Origin: Pogonophryne albipinna
Lineage: Eukaryota > Chordata > Actinopteri > Perciformes > Artedidraconidae
Assembly: GCA_028583405.1 (NCBI GenBank)
Contig: CM053264.1
Coordinates: 10,037,030 to 10,101,029, forward strand
Length of the DNA stretch: 64,000 bases
Direction of reading: 5' to 3'
The position numbers and the translations under genes were made by a program. The notes under the pieces were generated by a model, which searched no databases, was not told the DNA's origin, and saw only the letters and a program-made list of their open reading frames with translations. Below, piece after piece: positions 1-11,345 of this stretch; position 1 is the stretch's first letter; every line of letters starts with the position of its first letter.

Positions 1-715
1 GGACTAGTTCTATTTCTGCTCCGTTTAAAAACACGTTGGATCCTTCGATTTTGACTGGTCATTTACTGAACATCATGCATACTGTTTTTTTTACATTTAA
101 CTGTAAGCAAATGTTGTTCAGCCAGTGTTGAACCTTGCCCAAAGCATTTGAGAGACAGGATGTCATTATTTCAGTATTTTTCCCGTGGACAAAGATGACC
201 GCATCATCGGCATACATGTGCACATTCAACTCAGGACATACATTAGGCAAGTAATTAATGTACGCTGAAAACAGTAATGGTCCAAGAATGGAACCTTGTG
301 GAACCCCGACAGGGTTGGCAAGGTAGGGGGATTTGGCACCGTTGACCAAAACACACTGTTGTCTGTTTAATAAGTAGGACTTAAACCAATGTATTGAAAC
401 TGCCGAAAAATTCAGCTTTGTAAGGAGCACTTGGTGGTCAACAGTGTCAAATGCCTTCCTGAGATCATTGAAGACGGCACCTACTGTACATATGGGCTCG
501 TGTCCAACATACATTTCACCTTTTCCACAAAGACACAGTTAGCTGTCTCAGTGGAGTGGTGAGCACGAAAACCAAACTGCATTGGGTGGAGTGGAGTGAA
601 ACCTTTGTCTAAATGTTTTGTGATTAGTTTTGACACCCATGTATCAGCTATCAGGGGAGGATGCTGATGATATGGCTCAACAACATGAAGTACTTTCAAA
701 TCTTGCCAAAAATAA
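1..715 (-). mobile_element. LINE A fragment (non-LTR retrotransposon), truncated at both ends
   Basis: Remnant of a non-LTR retrotransposon read on the minus strand. It shows the central reverse-transcriptase core, beginning near a QFGFRAHHSTETANC block (about 570-620) and running leftwards off the window. The bases at 1-58 still code in the same frame for VFLNGAEIEL, which in this type of element lies just after the palm domain, so the element continues outside the window. The 5' side ends near 700-715, where similarity to RT fades. No endonuclease domain is present. The RT differs in sequence from LINE B and LINE C in this window, so it is a third family. I do not assign a clade. Confidence 0.85.
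59..699 (-). pseudogene. Broken LINE reverse transcriptase core
   Basis: Codes for part of an RNA-directed DNA polymerase that would copy LINE RNA at the target site. Visible blocks in order on the minus strand are QFGFRAHHSTETANC, LRKAFDTVDH (motif A, catalytic Asp), GVPQGSILGPLLF (motif B) and MYADDAVIF (motif C, the YADD active site). Two lesions are seen. A frameshift at about 481-490 separates the VKCMLDTSPYV part from the GAVFNDLRKAFD part, consistent with about five extra bases. A TGA at 59-61 interrupts the frame after FSK, and coding resumes directly behind it; elements of this kind usually have Arg there, so a CGA to TGA change at a CpG is likely. Non-functional. Confidence 0.85.
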
Positions 716-3700
716 ATAACCCTGGACCAGTGGGTTCAATGGAGAGAGCACAGGCCTGCAAATGGACTAAAGCTTAGCACATGTCTTTGTCTCATGGTGT
801 TTGTTTTACGTCTGAACCTGAAAGACTTGGGAGTACACTTTATTTTTAAATGATGGAGGTAGGAGAAGGTCTGACACATTTCTAAAGATCAACCCAGCGT
901 GGTATTGATTTCCGTCTACTGATGGTATTCTCTAAAGTGCCTCAATTCAAGAATTACCTTGAGCCGGACCAAGGCTTCTGCACCACGTCAACCTATCAAT
1001 CGTCCCCGTCCCTGTCTTTAAAGACGGATAAAGAGCGGGCAGAACAGAAAGTACAAACTGACATGTCTCCTTTTGATCCGGGATACAGAACGTCTAGTCC
1101 TGATGCCAGTGATCTGTTGTTGTGACACTGATGGTTTCTGCTGTTACATAAAAAATAACCCCCGTTGAACTAGAAAAAGGGATTGTGGGAAGTAATTGGG
1201 ACATCAAGTTATTTCCTCTGGTAAAAAAAAAATTCTCATTTGAAATTTGCATCAATAATCCCACTACCACAATGTAGAAAAGGATTAACAGCAGAATAAT
1301 TGAAGAAATGGTTTGGGGATTGATGTTGCTTGGCAACCCCTCAATTTGAGTTTCTAATGTTAGCTTTAATTTCCGTCAATTGAGTCACTCCAAGATTATA
1401 TGCATGGAAGGAATAATTCTCCCTTCCTACCTTGCTGAAGTTAATTTCGAATGAGTCAGGGGTAATACACACTTGGTGTAACTGTTTAAATAGCATTTGA
1501 CAAATTCATACTATCAACTGCTGCTTGTGGGCCAATTGCTCTAAATGGTTGCTATTGTATCTGTTAGCATCAGAAAGTTATTAAATCATAATCGTCGTTA
1601 ACCTGGGCCTCATTTCCATATTTCTGCTGACAAATCCTCATCAGTCTTTTGCAATCGCTCCTCACAATAAACCGGCGGGGTGAAAGTGAAAAAAGGGAAT
1701 GTCATGATACTTATTCAGCTATTTGAAGATATGATGCTGCTCTGGTTATGGTGCTATTATGTTGAAAGGGTACAATTTAATCACGTTATGACTTTGAGCT
1801 TCCCTTGACCCCTCTGGAGTGCAGTGTCCATTGTAAAAAGGTAGCTCAAGGGTGAAGGAAGTGAAAGTACTTCCCAAAATAACACAATCTAATGAAGGAA
1901 CCATACATTTCAGTGACCGTGTGCATGTGCGTCCACAGATCCCAACCGTTTTTTCTGCTTTTGTCAAAATCTGGGTCCACTTGAGTCATTCCAATGTTCT
2001 ACACCTGTCTGTCTTACATTGTGAAAATCATATGCTAGTGAACATTACCCAAGCAGCAAATGTGTTTCCTCCAATCATATTGTTTATGCAGAGTTAATTA
2101 ATACAGGGTTGAGATTGAATGATGTAAATAATGTGTTTGATGTATGTCTCGTTGGGCCTACTTTATATCCAGTGCATCAAATCCCCATCCCTTTGAGTAA
2201 CTCATTTTCAAAATTCACTTGATTTCACGGAAGGACAAGCGAATACAAAATTCAAAGCAAAACATTTTCATTTTCAACGAGGCCACGCATGTGTGTCCTC
2301 CTTTACGGTTAACCAACACTGATATCAGACTTGTTGTTTGCACAGCTTGAGTGATGTGGCACCAAAGTGACCTACAAAACAGCCGTGGTGGGGCCATAAA
2401 TCACATTGGGTCTGGAATGAATCACTGTGCAGAGGACATCTTCTGCCACCGCTGTCCTCTCACAATCACTCTCCACAAAATGCTCGCACCCGCCCTCCCT
2501 TCCATCCATCCTTCCATCTTTACCTCCATTGCTGTATCAACCACCAAGGAGACCACTGATTGGTCCCCGGAGAATGACAGAGGAGGGGTTGCCCTTTCCA
2601 CCACCTATTTAAAATGCAGGTTAAACTTTATAGAGTTGCCCGCATGTCAGCTATCTGAAATTCTTATCAGCACAAGATAATACGTTTTTCTTGTTCTCGA
2701 CTAGACCACATTACATTTCACAGCCTTCACCTCATGGCGCCAGCAGTATGATAACTGTCGGTTTTATTTCAAGATGCTGACCATAGGGACCATGGTGGGA
2801 GCAAGGAAGGGTGTGGAGGAGGAGATGGGGGCGCTTGATTTATTAGACGGCAGTCACAGTGGGGATCCAATCAACATTACATCGAATGCCAACACCAAGT
2901 CGGCGTGAGGCTTAAGGCACTTCACTTCAAGGGCAGCTGCCGTCAGTTCAAAGACAAGCCGGCACAGTGGCTATTGTCTTCACTGTAAAACTCAATCTGC
3001 CACTCGCCAATCCCGCGACCCTCCACTGGTAAATTACAGTCCTTACAGTAAAGCTATTTTAGTGGTCTGTAATAGGCTGACAACATTGATCTGTTGGGCC
3101 TGCAAAAGCTACCAATCCCTGCCAGCAGAGTATCAATGAATTATTATCTTGCTTTGATCTGTTAATACTGATATTGGCTAAAAGAAAACAACAATATATA
3201 TAATAAAGATAGGCTATTTGCCAATGCTGCAGGAAACCTCAGTTTTTAAAGCCCAACGTTGGAACTGATTATGAATGCATCTTGTGATTCAACATGCCAC
3301 TGTTCATCTGTTCTCAAAACTGCAATTATTTAGTGAAATGAATGTGAACATCCTACTTTATCAGATTCAGGTAAAATAACATATTTTTATCAGGTTTTAG
3401 CAGGAGTTAGATTGGAGCGGATAAGTTGTGGAAGAAAATGTGATTCTTTCAAATGTCTAATAGGAGGGATTTTTTTTTATTCCCTGCTGTCACAACACCT
3501 CACCAAATTGATAGTGGGAAGACATTTGATCTGCAGGTTATTGAACACCTGACTCACCTAATTATTGGTGTGCTATTACACACCATCATAAGAGTGTTGC
3601 TGCCTTTGGAGCTGATATTTTCATGCACATTATCCTCAATCACTTAATTGATGTCAGTGACATTAAATTGCTACTGCCACACTTAAATTGCCTTATAACA

Positions 3701-6700
3701 AGAAGTACACAATTGTTTCGACCTGGGAAAAAAGGCTCACAGTGTCTAGCTTGGTGTTATCAAGGTAACAAGGTTGCGTCAATATACTAAGAACCATTAT
3801 TACTACATTATTTTACTACTATTCTTAGTATGAGGTTTGTTCCGGTCCTCTGGTTCCTTTCCTCCATCTACAAACCTCTTACTTCACTTTTGAAATCTAT
3901 TTGTGTTTTATGTGACAGTGTTGCCCAAACCTTTGTCATTTCTGGTTCAGGAGATTCAGATTGTTGGTGTGTTTTTGCCAACCTCCAGAGTTGTTTGTCC
4001 CCCAGTGTGATTACAATCTCACACTACAGGAGACAGGACGGGTTCAGGGTCTGAAAAACGTCCATATATGCCAATCCGAATTTGCGGCGGCTGCTGCTGT
4101 CGAGGGTGAGAGGTGAGAGATACGTCTCGGCCCCAGTGGCTGGAGGCTGATGATTAAAGTTGACATCTGTCCGACATATCTTTTTCCAAAGGTCAGTCAA
4201 AGGCCTCAGTGAGAACCATGTCCAATTTTTCCTGAACTAACTGTTTTTTGGAATCCTTCACATATATTACTACCACATAGTGCTTTGGCAAGGCAGTATG
4301 CCAGGAATAAGAGGGGCCATGAGTACAGGTCAGGAGTGGATTTCGCAATTTCCCAAGAGATTATAAGAGTATTCTTGATATATGAACACTCTCAGAATAC
4401 AATCATTGAAGATGAGCATTTCAGTGGAAATTCAAACAAAGGCTGACAAGGTATCATTAACTTGTTTTCATGTTTTCCAAACTCAACCAGAAATGATTCA
4501 ACCCTCCCACACTCATATTCCCTACGTGAATGCAAATCACAACAACACATGTAATGATACATGAGTGGCTCCAGTATTCTGAAGCTCGATGACTGGTATA
4601 TTATGTTGCATGGTCCACGAATGGATAACTACGGTACATTATGTTGTGTTTTTCTCTGCTCACTTGAAGCCAACCTTAACCAGATGGTTCAAAATTGACT
4701 CAAATCCACGTATGACATGACACATCACCTACCAAATGACCTAAAACTACAAATTAAACGGTATTACCCGTTGCAGAAATGATACAATGGATGACTATTG
4801 ATAACAAAGAAATATGAAGTCGCAATGGTTTCTCATGGAAGTGACTGGGACTCTTTTGTCTTTTTCTGTCTACATTGACCTTATTTCAACTGAAATAAAC
4901 TATTTGTAAAAAACTCACCCCAGGATCAAAATGCATCATATCGACTAAATCCTTCTGACTTGCCCTGCTCAATCAATGTCCCACTCAAAAACACACTCCC
5001 TGTTGTCACAGCAATTAATCGGAAACAGCTAATCAAGATCTATGAGAGCAAACCCTCAGCAGGACACAGAAACTGTCCCCTCATTGCTGGCTGGCGAGGT
5101 AGCAAACGGCTGTTGGAAAATCAATACTTTCCAATTAAGTGACATTTGCTCCCAAGGGATATAGTTATGTCCTCTCATGTGGTGTTTTTAAGATGACTTT
5201 TTAAATGCATTCTTTGTTTAAAAATCTTCATCATTCCCTTTTAATCGGTAGAAGGAAGCAAAGACATCCACATAATATTATTTCGGGCAATCCCCACACA
5301 TTGTAGAAACAATGGGTTTCGTTATTCGTAGAGGAGAAATGACTTCGACATAAAAAGCCAATATGCAAATCCCTGAGTAGCATAATGAGTTTGCAGAAAA
5401 TATGAAAACAACCTATGAAAGACTGTAGAACAACCGTCCAACAATGCCTTCAGCTGCAATATCAGCTGTGCAAAACAGTGGAGACAATCTTTTTCAAGGG
5501 CCCTGTTCAATTGGAGTTGATGGTGTTGGTATTTCATGCAGTCAGATGCTGCGGACACCTCCTCCTCCACCAAGCAAATTGCTAGCACCTAGCACTGCTC
5601 CCTGAAGCCCGGTACGAAGAGTCAATTACGTTATTGGGTTAGCAGCCGTGATGGTCTCAGAAGGGCAATAGAAATTAGGTGGTGCACTTACACCAAGGTG
5701 GGCCGGGACAATCGGTAAATGATTGCAGCATTAGCTTCCCCGACCACATCCCTCAGCGTTTGGTGTGTCCAATAAAACACACAGAAAAATGCAATCCAAT
5801 GAATCAGACTCCGCTCTGCAGCAAATGAATGAACTGTGCACAGTGTCTATTAATGTCAACCCGTGACAAACATGTCTGAGTCTTGCCTGGTCTGCAGTAC
5901 AAAAAGCCTGTGTAACATTATGGGTAGTGCATTATTTATGCTTTTTCAACACCCATAAATCTATTTTTTATAAACTAACCTCCTAAAACAATGATTGCTG
6001 ATGCTCTCTATACAGCAATCAAATGTAAGTGTGCACTAGATGAATGCCATATTTATTCTAAAAACTGACTTTGAGTTATAGAAAAAATAACATGAAATTA
6101 CACAGCTTCCCGCAGAGTGCATGGCAGTGTTTGATCGTGATTGTGCTCTGACTTCAGCTTAGTAATTCAGAGTCAAAAGGATGTCTGTGAGTATGCCGAC
6201 TTATTTTTAGTTTGTTCATTTCATCAGGGATGTGAATAAAAACTAAGGAAAACTGCCCATGCGATGCGCCTGAGGACGTTTGACAATTTGTATAAGCTAC
6301 ATCCATCTTCAAGACAAAGTATTGAACTTGGAGGTTAGGGGAAATCAGCAAACACATTCATTTCTGTCAAGCAACACCACTGCGGACAGGAGAGGTACAT
6401 TGTTTCTGTTTGCCTATGATCAATTTTGGATGAGAGCGAAAAATATCATTTTTTATAATAGACACCAAAATTAATCTCAGAAGTGCTTTGTGTTGGGGAA
6501 TGAAAACATGTTTATGCAAGTAAAGAACATAACCTTTACTTTTATTCAATGATAATTGCTTTGTGCTGCAGAAAGGGAACCTTTTAGCAGTGTAGTTTGA
6601 TAACAAGCCTGTATTAGTCTGTTTTAAAAAGATATATTCAAACATTTCAGCTCTGTCTGAAGGGCATGACGCAGTAGAGAGATAGTGATACAAAAACTCA

Positions 6701-9156
6701 GTTTCCAAATTAAAAATGTGCACAATCCTGACGCGTCCTCAGATGTCCCTTTGACTTCCCGCCTCTCCAACAGAGCTCCAGATTAATACCCATTTAAAAT
6801 GTTCACATTTTAATTGATTCTTCCTTTTATTATTAATAAAGGTTGAGTTTTCTGTCAGACGGTTATGGGGCATGGTAGACTTGGACTTTTCCCATTTCTT
6901 TCTTTTTTTGGATTTTATGAGATCATGACCCAGAGCTTTTACTAGATTAACACTAAGGCTTTTAGCATCACACAGGTTCTAATTGTCCCTTGACAACATG
7001 AGTGCATTTGCACAAGTGCCACAGGCTTGACGCCACAGCTCCGAGCAACAGGCCCGCATCAACTAATTCACTTTGCTGTGAAAAGACTAAACGCTGTGTT
7101 TTCGTGCTGTCGCAGAGCAAGTGCTGTGACCTCATCCTGGCAGAGTGGTCATTTCATTGAGCACAAGTGGATTCCTTCCCACCTTTACTGGTAATTTGAC
7201 AGCACCGTATGACATCACTCATGTCGAAAGACGCGTGGAGCACACTAGAATGGAGTGATGGTGTTAACTCGAGGTGTTGTGCAATGTTTGTGCCAACAAC
7301 AAGCTTGAGCCTCGTCTGCTCAAACAAATTCTTGCTGCACTGACGCAGGTGTAAAGGGCTATTTTTCTCTTTTCTTTGAGACTTACTGTACTAGAGATCA
7401 ATCAATAGAAAGAATAGTATGTAATCTCAAAACCTGAGGTATGAAGAAATGTATGTAATAATCTGTTACTCAAAGAAATACTGCACTCATTTCTGTTGCA
7501 ATAGTCTTTTAAAACATCATATATCATGCACCTTTATGAATGTTGCCTCTAACCTCAGGTGTAAAAAGCAATTTAGCTGATCTCCAAGACATGTTCAAGT
7601 TATTTCCATAATCCACAGGTTGTGCTCTTAGAGACATTCTCTCTTTCCCACACTCCTCCTCTGACAACAATGTGTTGATTCAGTTAGTGCAACATGACTC
7701 ATTAAATGAATTAGTACGTCAGGGATCTATTCTCTGCCCGTTTATTATTTGTAAAGCTTTACAGAAGATGTTGTTGAACAATGTAGGAATGCCATGTTTC
7801 TCGACGAAGATGACACCACTGTCTGGCAGCTATAATTATCAAAATGCATCCGAGGTTACTGAGCTGGAATACATCTGAAAGTTGCCAAAATGTCTTCAAG
7901 CTTAGCAAATGTGTGGCATAATCCTATCAAGAAAGCAGAATCCATCTTGCCATGATAATTTATTTGGTGGAAGCAATATCATCTAAGTGAGCCTATGCAT
8001 CAAATCACAGGATCAAATCACAGCAGTAGGATTAAATCATTGTATTTTACACAACTGTCTGTGCCTAATAGAAATAACTTCCGTGCTTTTACCAAATCCT
8101 TCCAGCATTCATGGGTAATGTTTTCTAGCTTATCCAAATCCGTTTACAACTGTGTGACAGATTCACCCCTACTGGGACAGTGCCTCTGGTCATAATATGC
8201 CATCAAATTTGGTCTCTAAAATTAGGTGTTACTATACTGTGTGCCTAGTCTGCCTACAGTATACACACTGCAGTGCACACGCGCATCAAATTACATCTGT
8301 GAAATGCTTAATATTTACAAAGTAGAATTGATTACATCGTGAACAGTGTACTCTTGCCTGTAATTATATTATATTGACTTACAGACTTACACTCTTCCCA
8401 GGAATCATTTCCTCATAATTGGTTTTAATGTTCAAATGCTGCAAATATCTTCTAATGAAACTTGCTCGAACAGAGAATTGATGTCTTGTTCATAGCTGTC
8501 GCACTGAGAGCTGAAGAGGAGCAGTCATTTACAGTCATAGGAGAGTCCCTCCTTACCAATCTAAACTAAAGTGGTAGTATTGAAGTATCTCAGTATTGCC
8601 ACTTTACAACAAATCACCTCTGACACTGGGGAATCATAAATGGCACAGCAGCATTGTGCTTTTATCAATGTAACGGTTCACAAACACCCATCTTTCACTA
8701 AGAAAATGATAATAATTGTGAAATATACGTTAAAGTAACCACTACATCTGCATTTCTTCCTTTATATGTAGTCCTATGAGCACATCTGTTTACTGAAATG
8801 CCATTTGTAAATGTGTAAACATGCATATTTCAAATATCTGGATTGTTTTAAGTGCAGTGAGTTGAAAGTTGTATTTCTGCAGCTTGGTCTAGACATTCAA
8901 GGCTAAACAATGTCACACGTAAAAAACAAGGTAATGGTTGGCCAGTTGGCAGCGATCTTTTTGCGACGCAAGCAAACGTCTAACACACTCCCACACACAC
9001 ATGACAGTGGTCACCTCTTTGTGATTGATATTCCCATAGAGATTTCAAAAGCAGCTGATCCAGAAACACACAGGGACAGGTTAATGACATGAACCCTATG
9101 TGACCTCTTCCTCAGGTGTGTTTATGCGTACCATCAGCACAGTTAAAAGCGGACTC
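716..9156. other. No gene recognised, about 8.4 kb
   Basis: Non-coding by inspection. The longest open frames (109 codons from 2351, 118 codons ending at 6367) overlap other open frames in the same stretch and contain no domain I recognise. Local features are minor: a pyrimidine-rich CCATCC stretch near 2490-2515 and scattered A/T runs. A frame at 7672-7878 contains a VRQGSIL string reminiscent of RT motif B, but nothing around it supports a retroelement. Confidence 0.6.
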
Positions 9157-9260
9157 AGACTTTGTGTGTGTGTGTGTGTGCGCATGTCTCCATTTAGGCT
9201 TTGTGTGTGTGTGCATGTCTTCATTTAGGCTTTGTGTGTGTGTGCATGTCTTCATTTGTG
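9157..9260. repeat. TG-rich minisatellite, 31-bp unit
   Basis: About three tandem units with a 31-bp period. Each is a (TG)n run followed by a GCATGTCTTCATTTAGGCTT-like spacer; the GGC landmarks at 9197 and 9228 give the period. The first unit differs, with CGCATGTCTCC instead of GCATGTCTTC. Confidence 0.85.
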
Positions 9261-10504
9261 TCTTTTGCATGTGAATTAAGTGCGTTTGTATGCAAGGATA
9301 TTCCAGGCACTGCATTCAAGAAGGCAGAACAAATGCATTTAAAAAGGCAAATATGTGGTTGTTGCTTCTTTGTAAGACTCCATGTCCTCTGAGTTAGGTA
9401 GGTAGAGTTAGGCTGATGCATAAAATTGCCTCAACTGGTGAGGAGTGTATGTATTTGTATGTGTGTTTATTCACTTCCACAGAGCCTTGGCAGAAGGCCC
9501 GATGCGTCATTCCCACTCTTCCTCCTGGACAGGCGAGCGTGTACCATTTGCATGCACTCGCGGCCACTTGAGGCCTTTGCACCGAGGATTGCGTGCCGTC
9601 AGCATTACAGGCATGAATTCAAATGTCTGTTTTCATTTCAGCCTTCGACAGTCACAGAAAATGTCCAGACAATAAGCCGCATTGATTTCCTGAAGTCTTG
9701 TTATTGTTGTTTTGCGTTCTCTCCAACTGTCACTTTTCATCACTTTAGATACCCACACCCTGTCCTCAATTACCACTTTTTTTATTTGGATTTGCATATA
9801 ACAAAATGATGTCTTCATCCCCTCAACTGTCAGGTTTTTATCCTTTTCCTTGGGTTGATACATTTGCTGCGTAGGCGTAAGATCATGGGGAAAGACGGCA
9901 CTTCAATTTATAGCAACTTTTGAATTACAAAATGCATCTGTGCACTTTAAAATCCTGGCCTTTTAGCGGCCCAGCAAGCCAAGGTTTATCCCACAAACAG
10001 GTTAATCTGATTTCATAAAGGGGAGCTAAAACACATTGGGAAGAAAACTGTTGCTCTGCACCTTGGACTACTTTTAAAGTACAAACCATAAAAATAAAGG
10101 AAACATTTTACTTTTTGACCGGTATGTTGTGGGTGCAACAATGATGTTTCAGTAAGAAATACAGTGTTTCAGATTGAGTTTCACACCTGAAAGCTGGTTG
10201 ATACAAACACAGTGTTTACTTGTGGCCACTGTGCAGCTCCACTGGAGTAATTGAGGATTGAGAGCTTTGCCCAAGGGCATCTCAATTGGAGTTGTTGATG
10301 GAAGGAGAGTGTTGCTTCCCATGACATCCAAAGCTACCTCAGGGATTCACTGATCTGATCGTACTGGCAGTCTAGTTAGGAGACATTTGGACTTAATCTC
10401 CCTTATATTTAATCACCACTTGTTGGGGGTTATATTCCACTCTTTTTTCCTCTTTCATTCAAAAATATGCTCCAAATAATGCTTAGTTGGACTTTTGTTG
10501 ACCT
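9261..10504. other. No gene recognised
   Basis: Overlapping open frames at 9394-9863 occur on both strands (up to 127 codons) in a slightly GC-richer patch. None has a recognisable motif and they exclude one another, so I do not call a gene. Confidence 0.5.
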
Positions 10505-11345
10505 TTCCTCTAGTGTCATAATCAGCTCAAAATAAAATGCATTCCAATACTTTGGTTTATGACCAAATGCGACTCACATTAGCCTCAGTTGTACATTAGC
10601 ACATCTAGCATGGTTACTAGCATGGTAAATATAGCTTAAAGGGGACCTATCATGCAAAATGCACTCTTGTACGTCTTTTATACATGAATATGTGTCCCCG
10701 GTGTTCCAGGGAACTCACCAAGTGTCAGAAAACACAACCCTCTCTCTTTTCCTCCATACCCACATCTCTAAAAAAGGGGCTGTAACGTATCTGATACAGA
10801 CTGATCCAGATTTGAACACTGTCCTGACGTCAGGACGGTGGCGCTACGGCTATTGGTCAATTCTCCACCTATCAGGGGAATGAGAGGTTGGGCCACAGCC
10901 GGCCATTGCTGCTCGAAAGCGCTGGAGACGCTGTAGTACATATGCCAGGCCTGTAAGTGGCGCTGTAGTCTGCCACAAAAGCAGCGAAGAAGACTTCCCG
11001 TGCATGGTTGCCATGGTTGCCCTTCTATTTATTCTCTGCTGTGGCTCTTTTTCTCCCTCCCCGAGGCAAGCGTTTGCGCCTCCTGGTTTAAAACAAATGA
11101 ATAATGACTCTATATAAGGGATAATGTGCAGCGACGTGGTCATTATGGGGAAAAGAACACCGACAGGCTGATCAGGAAAAACTATATTTATATACTTTAT
11201 AGGTATGGCCCTACAATATATTGTTCAAATATAGCATGATATGTCCCCTTTAACCTTAACATTGTATCACTGTTAGTGAGCATTTTGCATTAGCATTCAG
11301 CTAGCATTCCTATGTAAGCCTCACATAGCATTTAGCCTGGTTGTT
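10505..11345. repeat. GCTAGC/TTAGCA-rich teleost repeat, split by a nested element
   Basis: The flanks at about 10505-10635 and 11254-11345 look like the two halves of one older dispersed repeat. The left half contains CCAATACTTTGGTTTATGAC followed by TTAGC and CTAGCATG motifs. The right half continues with GCATTAGCATTCAGCTAGCA. Such strings recur in many fish genomes (from memory). The halves are separated by the TTAA-flanked element at 10640-11249. Confidence 0.6.
10640..11249. mobile_element. Non-autonomous TIR element with TTAA target duplication
   Basis: A 610-bp element bounded by AGGGGACCTATCATGC on the left and its inverse GCATGATATGTCCCCT on the right, 15 of 16 bases matching. It is flanked on each side by TTAA (10636-10639 and 11250-11253). 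There is no transposase frame, so it is a MITE-like passenger. TTAA duplication is typical of the piggyBac and Kolobok superfamilies; the AGGGG ends do not fit the usual CCC start of piggyBac, so Kolobok-like is my preference without proof. The interior is GC-richer and includes a GACGTCAGGAC patch near 10826. Confidence 0.85.

Noticed and set aside
7672..7878. Possible RT motif B (VRQGSILCPFIIC)
   Set aside because: No motif A or YADD block within reach in any frame, so the match is probably chance.
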